Part shown: positions 5,456-14,118 of the stretch, piece by piece
How the letters are laid out: every line of letters begins with the position of its first letter
How positions within the stretch are numbered: the stretch's first letter is position 1
IMG/VR virus record: IMGVR_UViG_3300045020_000037
Location: 1 to 27,023 of that record
Strand: one strand, 5' to 3'
Origin: a virus
DNA length: 27,023 nucleotides
The notes under the pieces: model-generated
Told to the model about the DNA's origin: nothing
Databases searched by the model: none
The model's input: the letters and a program-made list of their open reading frames with translations, nothing else
Position numbers and translations under genes: made by a program

Positions 5456-6174
5456 ACTACGCCGACAACCTGATGTTTTTGATGCAGTACACGGGCGACA
5501 GCGGGTACGCGGCGAATACCGACTGGCTCGCCCAGATACCAGCCTTCATCTTTTCGGCCGAAAACCGCATCCTGCGCGACCTCGACCTGTTGGCGGCGCG
5601 CGTGACCGATTCGTCGGCGCAGATGACGCCGAACAGCCGCATCTTCTTCCTGCCGACGATGATCGGGACGTTCCAGGTCGTCGAGACGATCGCCCTGATC
5701 GACCAGAACGGCTACCATCACGCGCCGTTGTTGCCGGTGTCGAAAGAATTGCTGGACGCGATGTATCCGAACGAGGGCGCGGTCGGCGACCCCAGCATTC
5801 CGCGCTACTGGGCGCCTTATACCGACACGGCGGTCCTCGTCGGGCCGGCCCCGGGCTTCGACTTTTTCGTCCAAGTCTACGGCGTGCAGCGCCCGGCGCC
5901 GCTGAGCGCGTCCAATCCCGACACCTTCATCTCGGTCAACCTGCCGGACTTGATGCTTGCTGCCGAGATGATCGATTCGTCGGCATGGTGCAAGAATTTC
6001 GGCGCGATGTCCGACAACCCTGCTCAGGCGCGCGACTGGAACCAGGAATACGAACGCCTGAAAGGCATAGCCAATGTTTGGGAGCTTCGGCGCAAGGTTC
6101 AGTCGAGCGGATGGTCTACCCGGATGCCGAACCCGGTAGCGAGGCCAGTTCCGGCTCGACCGGCTGCGGCTTGA
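5452..6174 (+). CDS. Head-tail adaptor, SU10-type
   Basis: The protein resembles the phage adaptor family typified by phage SU10, which forms the ring beneath the portal to which the tail attaches. Support comes from the start MNYADNLMFLMQYTGD, the helical IPAFIFSAENRILRDLDL segment near residue 30, and the later QVYGVQRPAPLSASNPDTF with LAAEMIDSSAW, a helix-turn-helix-like pattern seen in such adaptors. The length (240 residues) fits. The start is a TTG overlapping the previous TGA, so it probably depends on coupled translation. It precedes the gp10-like protein, as expected for tail machinery. The family assignment is from memory of conserved patterns. Confidence 0.65.
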   Translation: MNYADNLMFLMQYTGDSGYAANTDWLAQIPAFIFSAENRILRDLDLLAARVTDSSAQMTPNSRIFFLPTMIGTFQVVETIALIDQNGYHHAPLLPVSKELLDAMYPNEGAVGDPSIPRYWAPYTDTAVLVGPAPGFDFFVQVYGVQRPAPLSASNPDTFISVNLPDLMLAAEMIDSSAWCKNFGAMSDNPAQARDWNQEYERLKGIANVWELRRKVQSSGWSTRMPNPVARPVPARPAAA

Positions 6175-6237
6175 CAAATCTGCAGTTTCGTTTGAGGGCA
6201 TAACTCCCCGCCGTTGGTACCCGAGGGAGAAGCGCGC

Positions 6238-6297
6238 GTGAGCCGCAAGGGGACAGGAACACCGATCGGCTCCGCGCGCTGTTCGCCGTGCCGTTAG
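6238..6297 (+). CDS. Possible 19-residue leader peptide
   Basis: A GTG at 6238 follows a very good ribosome site (GAGGGAGA) and opens a 19-codon frame (MSRKGTGTPIG...CSPCR). It stops with TAG at 6295-6297, overlapping the GTG of the tail gene at 6288. The tail gene itself has no clear ribosome site, so this may be a coupling leader. The rest of the 6175-6287 spacer shows nothing definite. Confidence 0.25.
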   Translation: MSRKGTGTPIGSARCSPCR

Positions 6298-7712
6298 TCT
6301 CGATCAAGCTGAAACCCGGCATAAATTCCGTTCAGACGCCCACGCTCAATGAATCGGGCTGGGTCAGCGGCTCGAATATCCGGTTCTTTCAGGGCTTGAT
6401 GCAGAAGGATGCGGGGTTCGTCGACCTGTTCACCAGCACGGCCGGCATCATCAAGGCCCTAAAGGCATGGACGGCGCTGTCGGGGCAGTCATACCTTGGT
6501 GTCGGCGCGCAGAACGCCCTTCAACTTTGGAACGGTTCCACTTTAACCGACATCACGCCGTCGTCGGGATGGGCGATGCCGGCGGCAATCGTCACGCTCG
6601 ACAACTGGGGCGAGTTCCTGATGGCTTGCGCGCAAGCCGGTCAGATTTTTGTCTGGCAACCCGAGCTTGGGGGTCCGGCGCTCCCGATCGGCGGCGAGGC
6701 GCCCGCGCAGGTCGGTTTCATCTTTGTTGCGACACAGGAACAGCAGCTGGTTGCCTGCGGCAGCACGAACGAGACGACCTTCACTTACGACCCGATGCTC
6801 AACAGCTGGTCGGATGTCGGAGACTACACGACTTGGACGGCGGCGGCGGACAACGAGGCCGGGACTTTCCGGCTGGCGATTGGATCGGCCCAGCGTGCTG
6901 GCCTCGCGATGGTCGGGCAGAACCTGCTCTGGACCGATACGGCCCTCTATTCGATGTCCTACATCCAGCCTCCGCTGGTTTACGGCTTTGTGCCGCTGGG
7001 AGTGAACTGCGGAGCCGACGGCCCCCATGCGGTCGGCATTCTGGCCGGTCAGATTGCCTGGAAAGGGCCAAACCAGTTCTTCACCCTTGGCCCCGCCGGC
7101 CCCCAACAGATCGAATGCCCGGTCTGGGATCAGGTGTTCCCGAACCAAGACCCGGAGAACCTGATCAACACGACCTGCCAGACCGACAGCTACTACGGTG
7201 AAATCGGCTGGATGGTATTGCAGCTTTCGGGCGAGTACGTCTTTGCGCGGGTCAATCTCGCGACCGGCGCCTGGACGGTGGATGTCTATCACCCGCACAC
7301 GGCCTGGATCGACCAGAGTGTGTTCGGGGCGCCGATCGGCGGTCATTCGACGGGATTAGTCGATCAACACGATATCGGTTATGACGCCAATGGTGCGCCA
7401 GCCGCGTGGAACGCTATGACCGGCGTTATGATGCTCTCGGAAGGCACGCAGGTCATATTCGTGCAGGATTTTCTTCCCGATATTGCTGCCCAAGGAACCG
7501 CTCCGACGATCCAATGGACATTCTTTTTTTATGATTACCCGAATTCGCCGCCGCGCTCTCACGGGCCGTTCGTAACCACACAATCGACGCCCGTCATCCA
7601 TCCACGCGGACGCGGGAGGGGATTTCAAATCCAGATAGCCGGCAATGACGTGGGCACATTTGCGCGCCTTGGAAATTGCCGCTATCGCGGCAGCCCGGAT
7701 GGGGGCAGATGA
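6288..7712 (+). CDS. Tail stabilisation / nozzle protein, P22 gp10-like
   Basis: This 474-residue protein matches the length of P22 gp10 (about 472), which plugs the portal channel after packaging and forms part of the tail hub. The N-terminus carries the pattern KLKPGIN...ESGWVSGSNIRFF...KDAGF, seen in podovirus tail proteins of this class. The C-terminus ends with an HPRGRGRG strand and RLGNCRYRGSPDGGR, also typical. The body is Trp/Gly-rich beta sheet, consistent with a propeller-like fold. GTG 6288 is the start. The last 180 bases are more AT-rich. Gene order after the adaptor fits. Confidence 0.75.
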   Translation: MPLVSIKLKPGINSVQTPTLNESGWVSGSNIRFFQGLMQKDAGFVDLFTSTAGIIKALKAWTALSGQSYLGVGAQNALQLWNGSTLTDITPSSGWAMPAAIVTLDNWGEFLMACAQAGQIFVWQPELGGPALPIGGEAPAQVGFIFVATQEQQLVACGSTNETTFTYDPMLNSWSDVGDYTTWTAAADNEAGTFRLAIGSAQRAGLAMVGQNLLWTDTALYSMSYIQPPLVYGFVPLGVNCGADGPHAVGILAGQIAWKGPNQFFTLGPAGPQQIECPVWDQVFPNQDPENLINTTCQTDSYYGEIGWMVLQLSGEYVFARVNLATGAWTVDVYHPHTAWIDQSVFGAPIGGHSTGLVDQHDIGYDANGAPAAWNAMTGVMMLSEGTQVIFVQDFLPDIAAQGTAPTIQWTFFFYDYPNSPPRSHGPFVTTQSTPVIHPRGRGRGFQIQIAGNDVGTFARLGNCRYRGSPDGGR

Positions 7713-8011
7713 TGGCTTACGCACTACTGAAAATTTTCGGGGATGAGAAAGGCATCAGGGCAGCCTATGACGCCAATCCATCGGTAATCAAGAGATGCAT
7801 AGAAGAAGAAATAGCTGCCCATGCACCACTGCTGCCGCGCGACTATGTCTCGCGCGAATATATGATGATGTTGCGGCGCGTGCTTGGTATTCACGGAGAA
7901 AACCTTCATCAGCAGCATGAGAAGCAAATGCGGGACGCATTGGCGAGGGCGGGCATTACGAAAGAAACGGTCCTGGCCAATATCCAGACCGAGCTGGCGA
8001 AGAAGTCCTGA
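7709..8011 (+). CDS. Unknown 100-residue helical protein
   Basis: ATG 7709 forms an ATGA junction with the gp10-like stop; ATG 7712 is an alternative. The protein (MMAYALLKIFGDEKGIRAAY...) is highly helical with many charged residues and a Met run (REYMMMLRRVLG). The C-terminus (TKETVLANIQTELAKKS) is a further helix. No family is recognised. Base composition is more AT-rich than the flanking structural genes, suggesting a later insertion. It could be a small tail chaperone or an unrelated accessory gene; position alone does not decide. Confidence 0.6.
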   Translation: MMAYALLKIFGDEKGIRAAYDANPSVIKRCIEEEIAAHAPLLPRDYVSREYMMMLRRVLGIHGENLHQQHEKQMRDALARAGITKETVLANIQTELAKKS

Positions 8012-8652
8012 TGTCTGGGGCTCCTGGAGGCGGTGGGCTCGGGGGAGGGGGGCTGTTCTCCGGGCTGGTCACACAACTCAATCTGATTGCCCAGAATCTC
8101 GGGCGCCTCGTCACGCAGACGGCGCTTGCGGTCGTAATCCCGGTCCCGCAGGGCGGCACGGGCGCCACCACGCCAAGCCAGGCGCGCACCAATCTCGAAA
8201 TTACGACGCCGGGCACGCCCAATCACCTGGCGGCCTTCGCGACCGCGAACTCGTTTCAGGACGGCGGTCTTGGCGGTTCCTACCAGCTCGGCGCGCTGCT
8301 TGGGGCAAATTTCAACGTGACGATCGATCAGGCAATCCTAGTCGCGTTGCCTCCGGGAGCCTCCGCTTATGTCATCGAGGCCGTCGTGGCGTCACATGCC
8401 AGCGTGTCGCTGACGACTGCGGTTGGGGGCATCTACCTTGGCCCGAGCAAGACCGGGCTCCAGGTGGTCGCGGCAAGCCAAGCCTATTCGGGGTTGACCG
8501 GGACAGCGATTAACACGGCAGGGAGCGCATTGCCCCTGACGGTTTACCAAGGGGCTTTTTTGAATGTCGGCACAGCGTATTTTTCATTGACAACGCCGCA
8601 GGGTGTTGCCGCCACGGCTGACCTGCGCGTATATGGCAGGGCATTGTTCTAG
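8011..8652 (+). CDS. Short tail-fibre-like protein
   Basis: This 213-residue protein opens with a Gly-rich linker (GGGGLGGGGLFSG) and a hydrophobic helix. It then has the tail-fibre signature VPQGGTGATTPSQARTNL near residue 46, the GGTGAT...ARTNL pattern repeated in many phage fibres. The remainder is Ala/Thr/Gly-rich beta strands, consistent with a trimeric head or tip. It may attach a receptor-binding element to the tail or be a short fibre itself. The ATG shares one base with the previous TGA. No enzymatic motif is seen. Confidence 0.65.
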   Translation: MSGAPGGGGLGGGGLFSGLVTQLNLIAQNLGRLVTQTALAVVIPVPQGGTGATTPSQARTNLEITTPGTPNHLAAFATANSFQDGGLGGSYQLGALLGANFNVTIDQAILVALPPGASAYVIEAVVASHASVSLTTAVGGIYLGPSKTGLQVVAASQAYSGLTGTAINTAGSALPLTVYQGAFLNVGTAYFSLTTPQGVAATADLRVYGRALF

Positions 8653-8695
8653 GAGACAGTCGATTCCGCTCGCGCCAGGACACAGCCGGGGTATC

Positions 8696-9589
8696 GTGAG
8701 CCGGAATATTTCCGAGATGGTTCACAGTGGTCATCCGCAGGCTCAGGCGGTCGCTGCAGCATTGTCCAATGCGCGCCGCCATCCTCATGCGACAGGCGGC
8801 ATCGTCGGTTATCAGGGCGGCGGCGGCATGCCGATCGAGCCCAGCAACACAAACCAGAACCCGATTTCGCAGGGCGTCATCCAGCAGATATCCCAGTTGC
8901 CGACCGAGAAATTGCAGGAGCTGGCGTCCTCCGGCATCGCCGGCCCGCAGACCGCGATCATCCAGCGTGTCCTTCAGGCGCGCCACATGCAGCCGCCAAT
9001 GCCCGCGATGCCGGCCGCTCAGTCGCAGCAGCCTCAGCCCGCAGCCCCCCCTGCAATGCAGGAGGGTGGCGATGTCGACTGGATGGAGGACGCGAAGCTC
9101 GCGCGCAATGTTCCACGTGGAACATCCGGTTTCATCCACTCGCCAGTCCCCGGCCGTACCGACCTGATCAATGCGCAGCCGCTGGTGGGGAGCTATGTCG
9201 TCCCGGCCGATGTCGTCTCGGGTATCGGCGAGGGCAATTCGCTGGCCGGCGCCGCTCTGTTGCAGCGCGCGATGTCTGTCGGGCCTTACGGAGTGCCGCT
9301 GCCGCCGCATCGCGGGGGCGGGGTCGGCATCCCTCGGCCTCCCGCGCGCTTTACCGAGCCTCTGATGGGTCCGGCAGCGGCGCGCGGAGGACGCACCAAG
9401 GAACGCGAGGGCGACCCGACGCCGATCCTCGCGGCCGGCGGCGAGTACATCGTGGCCCCGCATGTCGTGCGCGCGTGGGGAGGTGGCAATTTGAAAAAGG
9501 GCCATGACGTTCTTGACCATTGGGTTGTGAAGAAGCGCAAGGAAATAGCTAAAAAGATGTTGTCATTGCCGCCGCCGAAAAAGAAATGA
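8696..9589 (+). CDS. Virion-associated protein with GG-rich motifs
   Basis: I take the GTG at 8696 (MSRNISEMVHSGHPQAQAVAAALSN, 297 residues) because upstream codons back to 8603 overlap the previous gene. The protein has Gly-rich patches (GGIVGYQGGGG), a Gln/Pro-rich linker, PGRTDLINAQPLVGSYVVPADVVSGIG (quoted in two parts: PGRTDLINAQPL and VGSYVVPADVVSGIG), and near the end GGEYIVAPHVVRAWGGG with a Lys-rich tail. Such GEYV/PADVV motifs occur in internal or tape-like virion proteins of podoviruses. The role is uncertain. Its coding sequence contains the parS-like palindrome at 9108-9125. Confidence 0.65.
   Translation: MSRNISEMVHSGHPQAQAVAAALSNARRHPHATGGIVGYQGGGGMPIEPSNTNQNPISQGVIQQISQLPTEKLQELASSGIAGPQTAIIQRVLQARHMQPPMPAMPAAQSQQPQPAAPPAMQEGGDVDWMEDAKLARNVPRGTSGFIHSPVPGRTDLINAQPLVGSYVVPADVVSGIGEGNSLAGAALLQRAMSVGPYGVPLPPHRGGGVGIPRPPARFTEPLMGPAAARGGRTKEREGDPTPILAAGGEYIVAPHVVRAWGGGNLKKGHDVLDHWVVKKRKEIAKKMLSLPPPKKK
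9108..9125. promoter_or_regulatory. parS: parS-like 18-bp perfect palindrome
   Basis: ATGTTCCACGTGGAACAT is a perfect palindrome whose inner 16 bases fit the broadly conserved bacterial parS consensus TGTTNCACGTGNAACA at every fixed position. ParB binds parS to nucleate DNA partition complexes. The site lies inside a virion gene, around codons 138-143. No parA or parB gene is present in the window, so it may be read by host ParB or by a phage ParB encoded elsewhere. Confidence 0.75.
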
Positions 9590-9780
9590 CAGTTCCGTCG
9601 TCCGATCCTTTGTGGAAAGAAATGCGCGCTGGCATTCGGTCGATTTGGGCGCACAACCCAACCCGCATGCGTGCAGAATTGGGATATTTGGAGAACGCTC
9701 GTCAGCTCAGTCTAATAGACGAGAAAACAAAGGCACGGGGGTCGCTCTGGAAACAATTTCTACGTAATTGTCTGCCATGA
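9586..9780 (+). CDS. Unknown 64-residue protein
   Basis: The ATG at 9586 overlaps the upstream TGA (ATGA). The protein (MTVPSSDPLWKEMRAGIRSI...) is basic and helical, with Trp residues and the segment NPTRMRAELGYLENARQLSL. No family is recognised. It is more AT-rich than its neighbours and overlaps the acetyltransferase start by four bases. A small accessory or coupling role is possible but not supported by any motif. Confidence 0.55.
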   Translation: MTVPSSDPLWKEMRAGIRSIWAHNPTRMRAELGYLENARQLSLIDEKTKARGSLWKQFLRNCLP

Positions 9781-10307
9781 GCGCCATTCGCAGCATCTTC
9801 GAGCGCGCCGCCGAGGCGAAGCCAGTCACTGGCCCGACCTCGCGTCCCGATGGCGTGCGGATTGCCGTCAAGGCTGACGAGAGGGCGCTCTTCGATTTGC
9901 TGATGACCCGCGCGGCCGAGGAAAATTCGATGGCCCCGGTCAACGAATTCAAGGTGCTCAATGGCATTCAGGTCGCCACGGAGCGCAAGGGCGGCGTAAT
10001 CGGCATTATCGACACGGCCGAGGGCGAGGTTGCCGCATCGGTGTGCCTAGTCATGGCGCAGCTGTGGTACACCGAATCCTGGCACTACGAAGACCTTTGG
10101 TGCTACGTGCATCCCGACCGCCGCAAGGGAGCCAACAATTACGCACAGCGGCTCATCCAGTTCGCGAAGTGGTTCGGCGAGCAAGCCGGCTGCCCCGTGC
10201 TTCTGGGAGTCGCGTCCAATACCCGGACGTTGGGCAAGATCAGACTCTACTCTCGCAATATCCCGCTGATCGGGGCCGCATTCTTGTGGCGAGGGGCAAA
10301 TGGGTAA
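9777..10307 (+). CDS. GNAT-family N-acetyltransferase
   Basis: This 176-residue protein fits the GNAT fold: beta strands around GGVIGIID and VAASVCLVMAQLWYTE, then WCYVHPDRRKGANNYAQRLI, where RRKGAN (residues about 115-120) matches the acetyl-CoA-binding (R/Q)xxGx(G/A) loop, followed by a helix. The C-terminal strand LYSRNIPLIGAAFLW resembles the usual last motif. The enzyme would transfer acetyl from acetyl-CoA to an amine; the substrate is unknown. It sits between virion genes, sharing an ATGA with the preceding gene and 8 bases with the next. ATG 9777 is chosen over TTG 9768. Confidence 0.75.
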   Translation: MSAIRSIFERAAEAKPVTGPTSRPDGVRIAVKADERALFDLLMTRAAEENSMAPVNEFKVLNGIQVATERKGGVIGIIDTAEGEVAASVCLVMAQLWYTESWHYEDLWCYVHPDRRKGANNYAQRLIQFAKWFGEQAGCPVLLGVASNTRTLGKIRLYSRNIPLIGAAFLWRGANG

Positions 10308-13300
10308 AGGGAGCGGCGGGGGCAGCACCAATACGGTTGTACAGAATTCCCAGCCGCCGCAGCAATTCCTCAACGCATACCAAAATGCCGTCACGCAGGC
10401 GCAGGGCGTCGCATCGACCCCGTACCAGCCGTATGGGGGCCAAATCGTAGCGCCGCTGACAGGCTCCCAGCAGGCCGCAATCGCGAACGCCCCGTCCAGC
10501 TCGGGCGATTGGTCGCCTTACGCGGGACAAGCGCAATCTTATCTCGGCCAAGCGACCGGCACAGACTTTGGCGGCACTTTCGCGCCATACGCAAGCAACG
10601 CAATGGACAGCGTGTCCGCTGCGGCGACACCGTTTTATGACACGGTCAACAATTACCTCAGTCCATATGTCGGCGATGTCGTCAATTCCACCGAGCAACA
10701 GTTCAACAACCAGAATGCCATTCAGCAATCGCAGGTGCAGGGCAACGCCGTGTCTCAGGGTGCATGGGGCGGCGACCGATCGGCTGTAGCGCAGGGCATT
10801 GTCGCGGGCCAACAACAGGCGAACGAGGCCCCCGTTATTGCCGGGTTGTACAATTCCGGTTATGGGCAGGCAATGAGCGCTGATGAGGCGCAGGGGCAGC
10901 TCAATTTGGGAGCGGCGCAGACGACGGGCCAGATTGGCTCGCAGATGACAAATGCGCAGGAAGCCAATGCCTGGTTGGCAAGCAACGCCGCTTCGCAGGA
11001 AGGCCAGCTCGGGCTGGAAAACTTCAACGTCGACCAGGGCACCCTCAATCAGGAGATGCAGTTCGGCAGCCTGGCCCAGGCGCAAAATCAAGCAGAACTC
11101 AATGTTCCTTACGAGCAATATCAAGCCAGTCAGGCGTACCCGTTCCAGACGGCGGGGTGGCTCGCCAACATCGAGGAGGGGATAGGGTCGGGGGCTGGCG
11201 GAACGTCGCAGACAACGAGTCCGGGCGCTTCGCCGGTCAGCCAGGCGCTCGGCTTGGGCGTTGGCGGCCTCGGTATCCTCGGCGCCACAGGTGCGTTCGG
11301 GTCGTCGGGCTATCTGACTGGCGCGGGGGGACTTCTCAGTAGTCTTGGCAGCGGCGCGGACATAGCGGGGTTGGGGGCGGACTCCGCCATTGACGCAACC
11401 GGCGTCTCGTCGGCCGCCGACATAGCGTCGGGGTTGCCGCTGCTTTTCAGGCGGGGCGGCGTCGTGCCTCGCCGAGACAATGGCGGCTCGATAGCCGATT
11501 CCGGGACAGCGGCGCTCTTGAATGCAATCAGTGCCACCGGGAAGGCCGATGTCGATGCGCTGCTTCGGGGCGGGATCGTGCGTCGGCAGGGCGGCGGCGA
11601 TGTGCCGACTCAGATTGGCGCGATGCCGTATCAGCAGATGCCGCAGTCGTCCGACGTGCCGAATGTCGGCATCTCGATCGTGCCGCAACTGCCGCAGATG
11701 CGCGGCGGGACCGGGCCTCCGCGACCGCCGCAAGCGGCCCCGAACACGTCGAACCTGACGCCGCAGGGCATCATGGGGATGCTCCAACAGTCGGGCGGCT
11801 TTGGACAGAACGGGTGGCTTGGGCAATTGTCGTCCGGCATCCAGGGGTCGCGCCGTGGCGGAGGGGTCGCGCCGCCGCGCTACCAGGATGGCGGCGACCT
11901 TGTATCCGGGCTGCCGCCGCCCGATCAGCCGACCTATCTCGGAATCTCACCGGACATGCGTTCCGGCAGCGGCCCTCCGGCCCTGGCAGCGGCACCCGCG
12001 CCTTCGGTTCCCGCGTCGGGTCAAAGCGGTGCGGCACCGTCGATACCGGCAGCAGCCCCGCTTGCCGATGTCATCAGCGGCGGCGGTTTGGGACCGTTGG
12101 TCAACCAGGTCATCCGCAACGAGGGCGGCTCGCCCAAAGGTGTTGCCAATAATCCCGGCAACATCAAGTTCGCCGGCCTTCCCGGTCAGGTGGACAGCGG
12201 CGTGCGCGCGACGGATGGTGGCACGTTCGCGTCTTATGCGTCTCCCGAGGACGGCCGCAATGCGGTCGCGCAACTGGCGGTCAACGCCGCGCGAGGCGCC
12301 TCGCCGTCCTACGGAAAGAGCCCGACCGTCGCCTCTTTCATGGATACTTACGAGGGCCACCAGGAAGGCGCCCGTGCATCGCAGACGGGACACTCCGTTG
12401 GAGAGCGACCGAGCAACGGCCCGTTGGGAACGGCGCCCCCAGGAGCGCCCCCGCTTGAAGCGCCAGTTACCAGCGAGCCGGGCGCGGGCGTCGTTCCGTC
12501 TTCGATGCCGTCCGGGGGCATTTCCGGCCAGCCAGCCGGCATGTACTCGCCGGGCGTCAACCCGTGGCTGGCGCTCGCGGCGGCGGGGTTCGCGACGGCT
12601 GCCGGCCGCTCCCCGCAGGCGTTGCAGAATATCGGCGCCGGGATGCTGACCGGGGTGCAGACGCTCGAAAGCGAGCGTGCGGCCCTCCCCGACCAGCAAT
12701 TAAAGCTGGCACAAGGCCAGATGGCGAATCTCCAGGTCCAGAACGCGCAGGCAATGCGGGCCTATTTCAACGGTCAGCATGCCGACCCGTCGCCGGTCGC
12801 CGACCAGCTTGACCGCAACATCGACGCGGCCCGCACAGGTATCGCGAAGTCCGGCGAGACGCAGGCCGTCTCGACGCCGACAGGTGCGATGGCGCCTCTT
12901 GCCGGCACGACGCAAGGGACGCCGTTGTCGACCGACGAACAGGCAATGTCCGGTCAAGTGCAAAGCCAGATCGCCAATATCGACCGGATCATCGCCCAGC
13001 AGTCCGATTTGGCACGGTTTGCGTCGACGCCTGAGCAGATGAGCTCGATGCAGGCGAATTTGGCAAATCTGGCAATCCGGCGCTCGGAACTGTTGAAGGA
13101 AGACCCGGCCTATCTAAGGGCCGCCTCTCAAGCCGAGGGCGAAGGAAAGGTCGGGCCGGCGATCCAGCAGGCTGCCGGCGAGGCCGCCGCCAAGCTGCCG
13201 TACACGGTCACAACCGCGCGGCCGGGCAGCTATATTCTTCAGGGCGGTCAGCCGGTGGCCGCTACGCCGCTTCAGCGGCCGGCGATCGACCCGGCGACCG

Positions 13301-14118
13301 GCAATGAGTATCCGCGTTTCGTGACGCCGCCGTTGCCGGGACAGGTCGCTCCGACAGCGACAGGCGCGACAGGCGCGTCTCCTCCTCCGGCTGGCGCGCA
13401 GGGTGTCCCTCCCAATGGTTCGGCGGCGGCCGGCATTGCGCCGGGTGAGGTTCCGAGCAAGCTGGGTGTCGGACCCGAGACGGCGCTTCGTGAGCGCGCC
13501 GAGGCGGAACAGAAGGACCGCCAGGAGACGATCGAAGGCGGCGAGTCTGCGCAGACGCAACAGGCCATCCTGTCCAGGCTGAAGGACGATGCGCCGCAGT
13601 TCACTCAGGGGCCGTTCGCCGGCTACACGCAGACCGCCAACACCTATCTGCGTGCGCTGTTCGGCACGCAGGCCCCGCAGGTCGCTTCCTACGAGGATTT
13701 TGTCAAGAATGCGGGCTCGCTGACCCGCGCGGCCGTGCGGGAAACGTCATCGCGCGCGGCGGTTCAGGAATTTCGGCTGATCGATGCGACCTTGCCGAGC
13801 CCCGAGATGTCGCCGCAAGGACTGCAACAGGTCATCAACGAGTATCAGGGCCTGAACGACTTTAAGCTCGCCAAGGTGCAGGCTCAGCAGCAATGGGAGC
13901 AGCAGCACGGCGGGATCGGGAACGTTCAGGGTTTCGAGACAGACTGGCAGGCGAAAGTCTCGCCCTATGCCTTCGTGTTCAATCGGATGGACCCGGCCGA
14001 GCAAACCGGGCTTGTCAGCCGGTTGAGCGCAACGCCTGACGGTCGTGCCGAGCTAAGCCATCTTGCTCAGCAGCTTCAATACGCCAAAAGCGCCGGGTTG
14101 GAGCCCTATATTCAGTGA
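10300..14118 (+). CDS. Large internal virion/ejection protein with hydrolase-like segment
   Basis: This 1272-residue protein is probably a tail-lumen or ejected protein. The N-terminal third carries NPYxxxVV/GAWGGDR-type features (NNYLSPYVGDVVNST, then GNAVSQGAWGGDRSAVAQG near residues 149-167), seen in large podovirus structural proteins. Four or more RGG-type patches follow (FRRGGVV, LLRGGIV, SRRGGGV). Residues about 600-690 look like a peptidoglycan lytic domain: VIRNEGG with candidate catalytic Glu608, then NNPGNIKF and FASYASPEDGRNAV. The last third is Gln/Ala-rich helical coil. Start 10300 has a GAGGGG ribosome site. The GTGA junction couples it to the next gene. Hydrolase activity is inferred. 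Confidence 0.7.
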   Translation: MGKGSGGGSTNTVVQNSQPPQQFLNAYQNAVTQAQGVASTPYQPYGGQIVAPLTGSQQAAIANAPSSSGDWSPYAGQAQSYLGQATGTDFGGTFAPYASNAMDSVSAAATPFYDTVNNYLSPYVGDVVNSTEQQFNNQNAIQQSQVQGNAVSQGAWGGDRSAVAQGIVAGQQQANEAPVIAGLYNSGYGQAMSADEAQGQLNLGAAQTTGQIGSQMTNAQEANAWLASNAASQEGQLGLENFNVDQGTLNQEMQFGSLAQAQNQAELNVPYEQYQASQAYPFQTAGWLANIEEGIGSGAGGTSQTTSPGASPVSQALGLGVGGLGILGATGAFGSSGYLTGAGGLLSSLGSGADIAGLGADSAIDATGVSSAADIASGLPLLFRRGGVVPRRDNGGSIADSGTAALLNAISATGKADVDALLRGGIVRRQGGGDVPTQIGAMPYQQMPQSSDVPNVGISIVPQLPQMRGGTGPPRPPQAAPNTSNLTPQGIMGMLQQSGGFGQNGWLGQLSSGIQGSRRGGGVAPPRYQDGGDLVSGLPPPDQPTYLGISPDMRSGSGPPALAAAPAPSVPASGQSGAAPSIPAAAPLADVISGGGLGPLVNQVIRNEGGSPKGVANNPGNIKFAGLPGQVDSGVRATDGGTFASYASPEDGRNAVAQLAVNAARGASPSYGKSPTVASFMDTYEGHQEGARASQTGHSVGERPSNGPLGTAPPGAPPLEAPVTSEPGAGVVPSSMPSGGISGQPAGMYSPGVNPWLALAAAGFATAAGRSPQALQNIGAGMLTGVQTLESERAALPDQQLKLAQGQMANLQVQNAQAMRAYFNGQHADPSPVADQLDRNIDAARTGIAKSGETQAVSTPTGAMAPLAGTTQGTPLSTDEQAMSGQVQSQIANIDRIIAQQSDLARFASTPEQMSSMQANLANLAIRRSELLKEDPAYLRAASQAEGEGKVGPAIQQAAGEAAAKLPYTVTTARPGSYILQGGQPVAATPLQRPAIDPATGNEYPRFVTPPLPGQVAPTATGATGASPPPAGAQGVPPNGSAAAGIAPGEVPSKLGVGPETALRERAEAEQKDRQETIEGGESAQTQQAILSRLKDDAPQFTQGPFAGYTQTANTYLRALFGTQAPQVASYEDFVKNAGSLTRAAVRETSSRAAVQEFRLIDATLPSPEMSPQGLQQVINEYQGLNDFKLAKVQAQQQWEQQHGGIGNVQGFETDWQAKVSPYAFVFNRMDPAEQTGLVSRLSATPDGRAELSHLAQQLQYAKSAGLEPYIQ

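Noticed and set aside
6172-6199. TTGACA before the gp10-like gene as a promoter
   Set aside because: No acceptable -10 at 16-18 bases; the nearest AT-rich hexamer is too far.
5349-6203. 284-residue frame over the adaptor gene
   Set aside because: Shadow frame rich in Arg and Pro; the adaptor frame carries conserved features and coupled junctions.
8023-8052. G-rich stretch in the fibre-like gene as a quadruplex
   Set aside because: Long runs encode a poly-Gly linker and do not make four well-separated tracts; coding need explains it.
10240-11826. 528-residue minus-strand open frame
   Set aside because: Antisense shadow of the large virion protein, Arg/Leu-rich without motifs.
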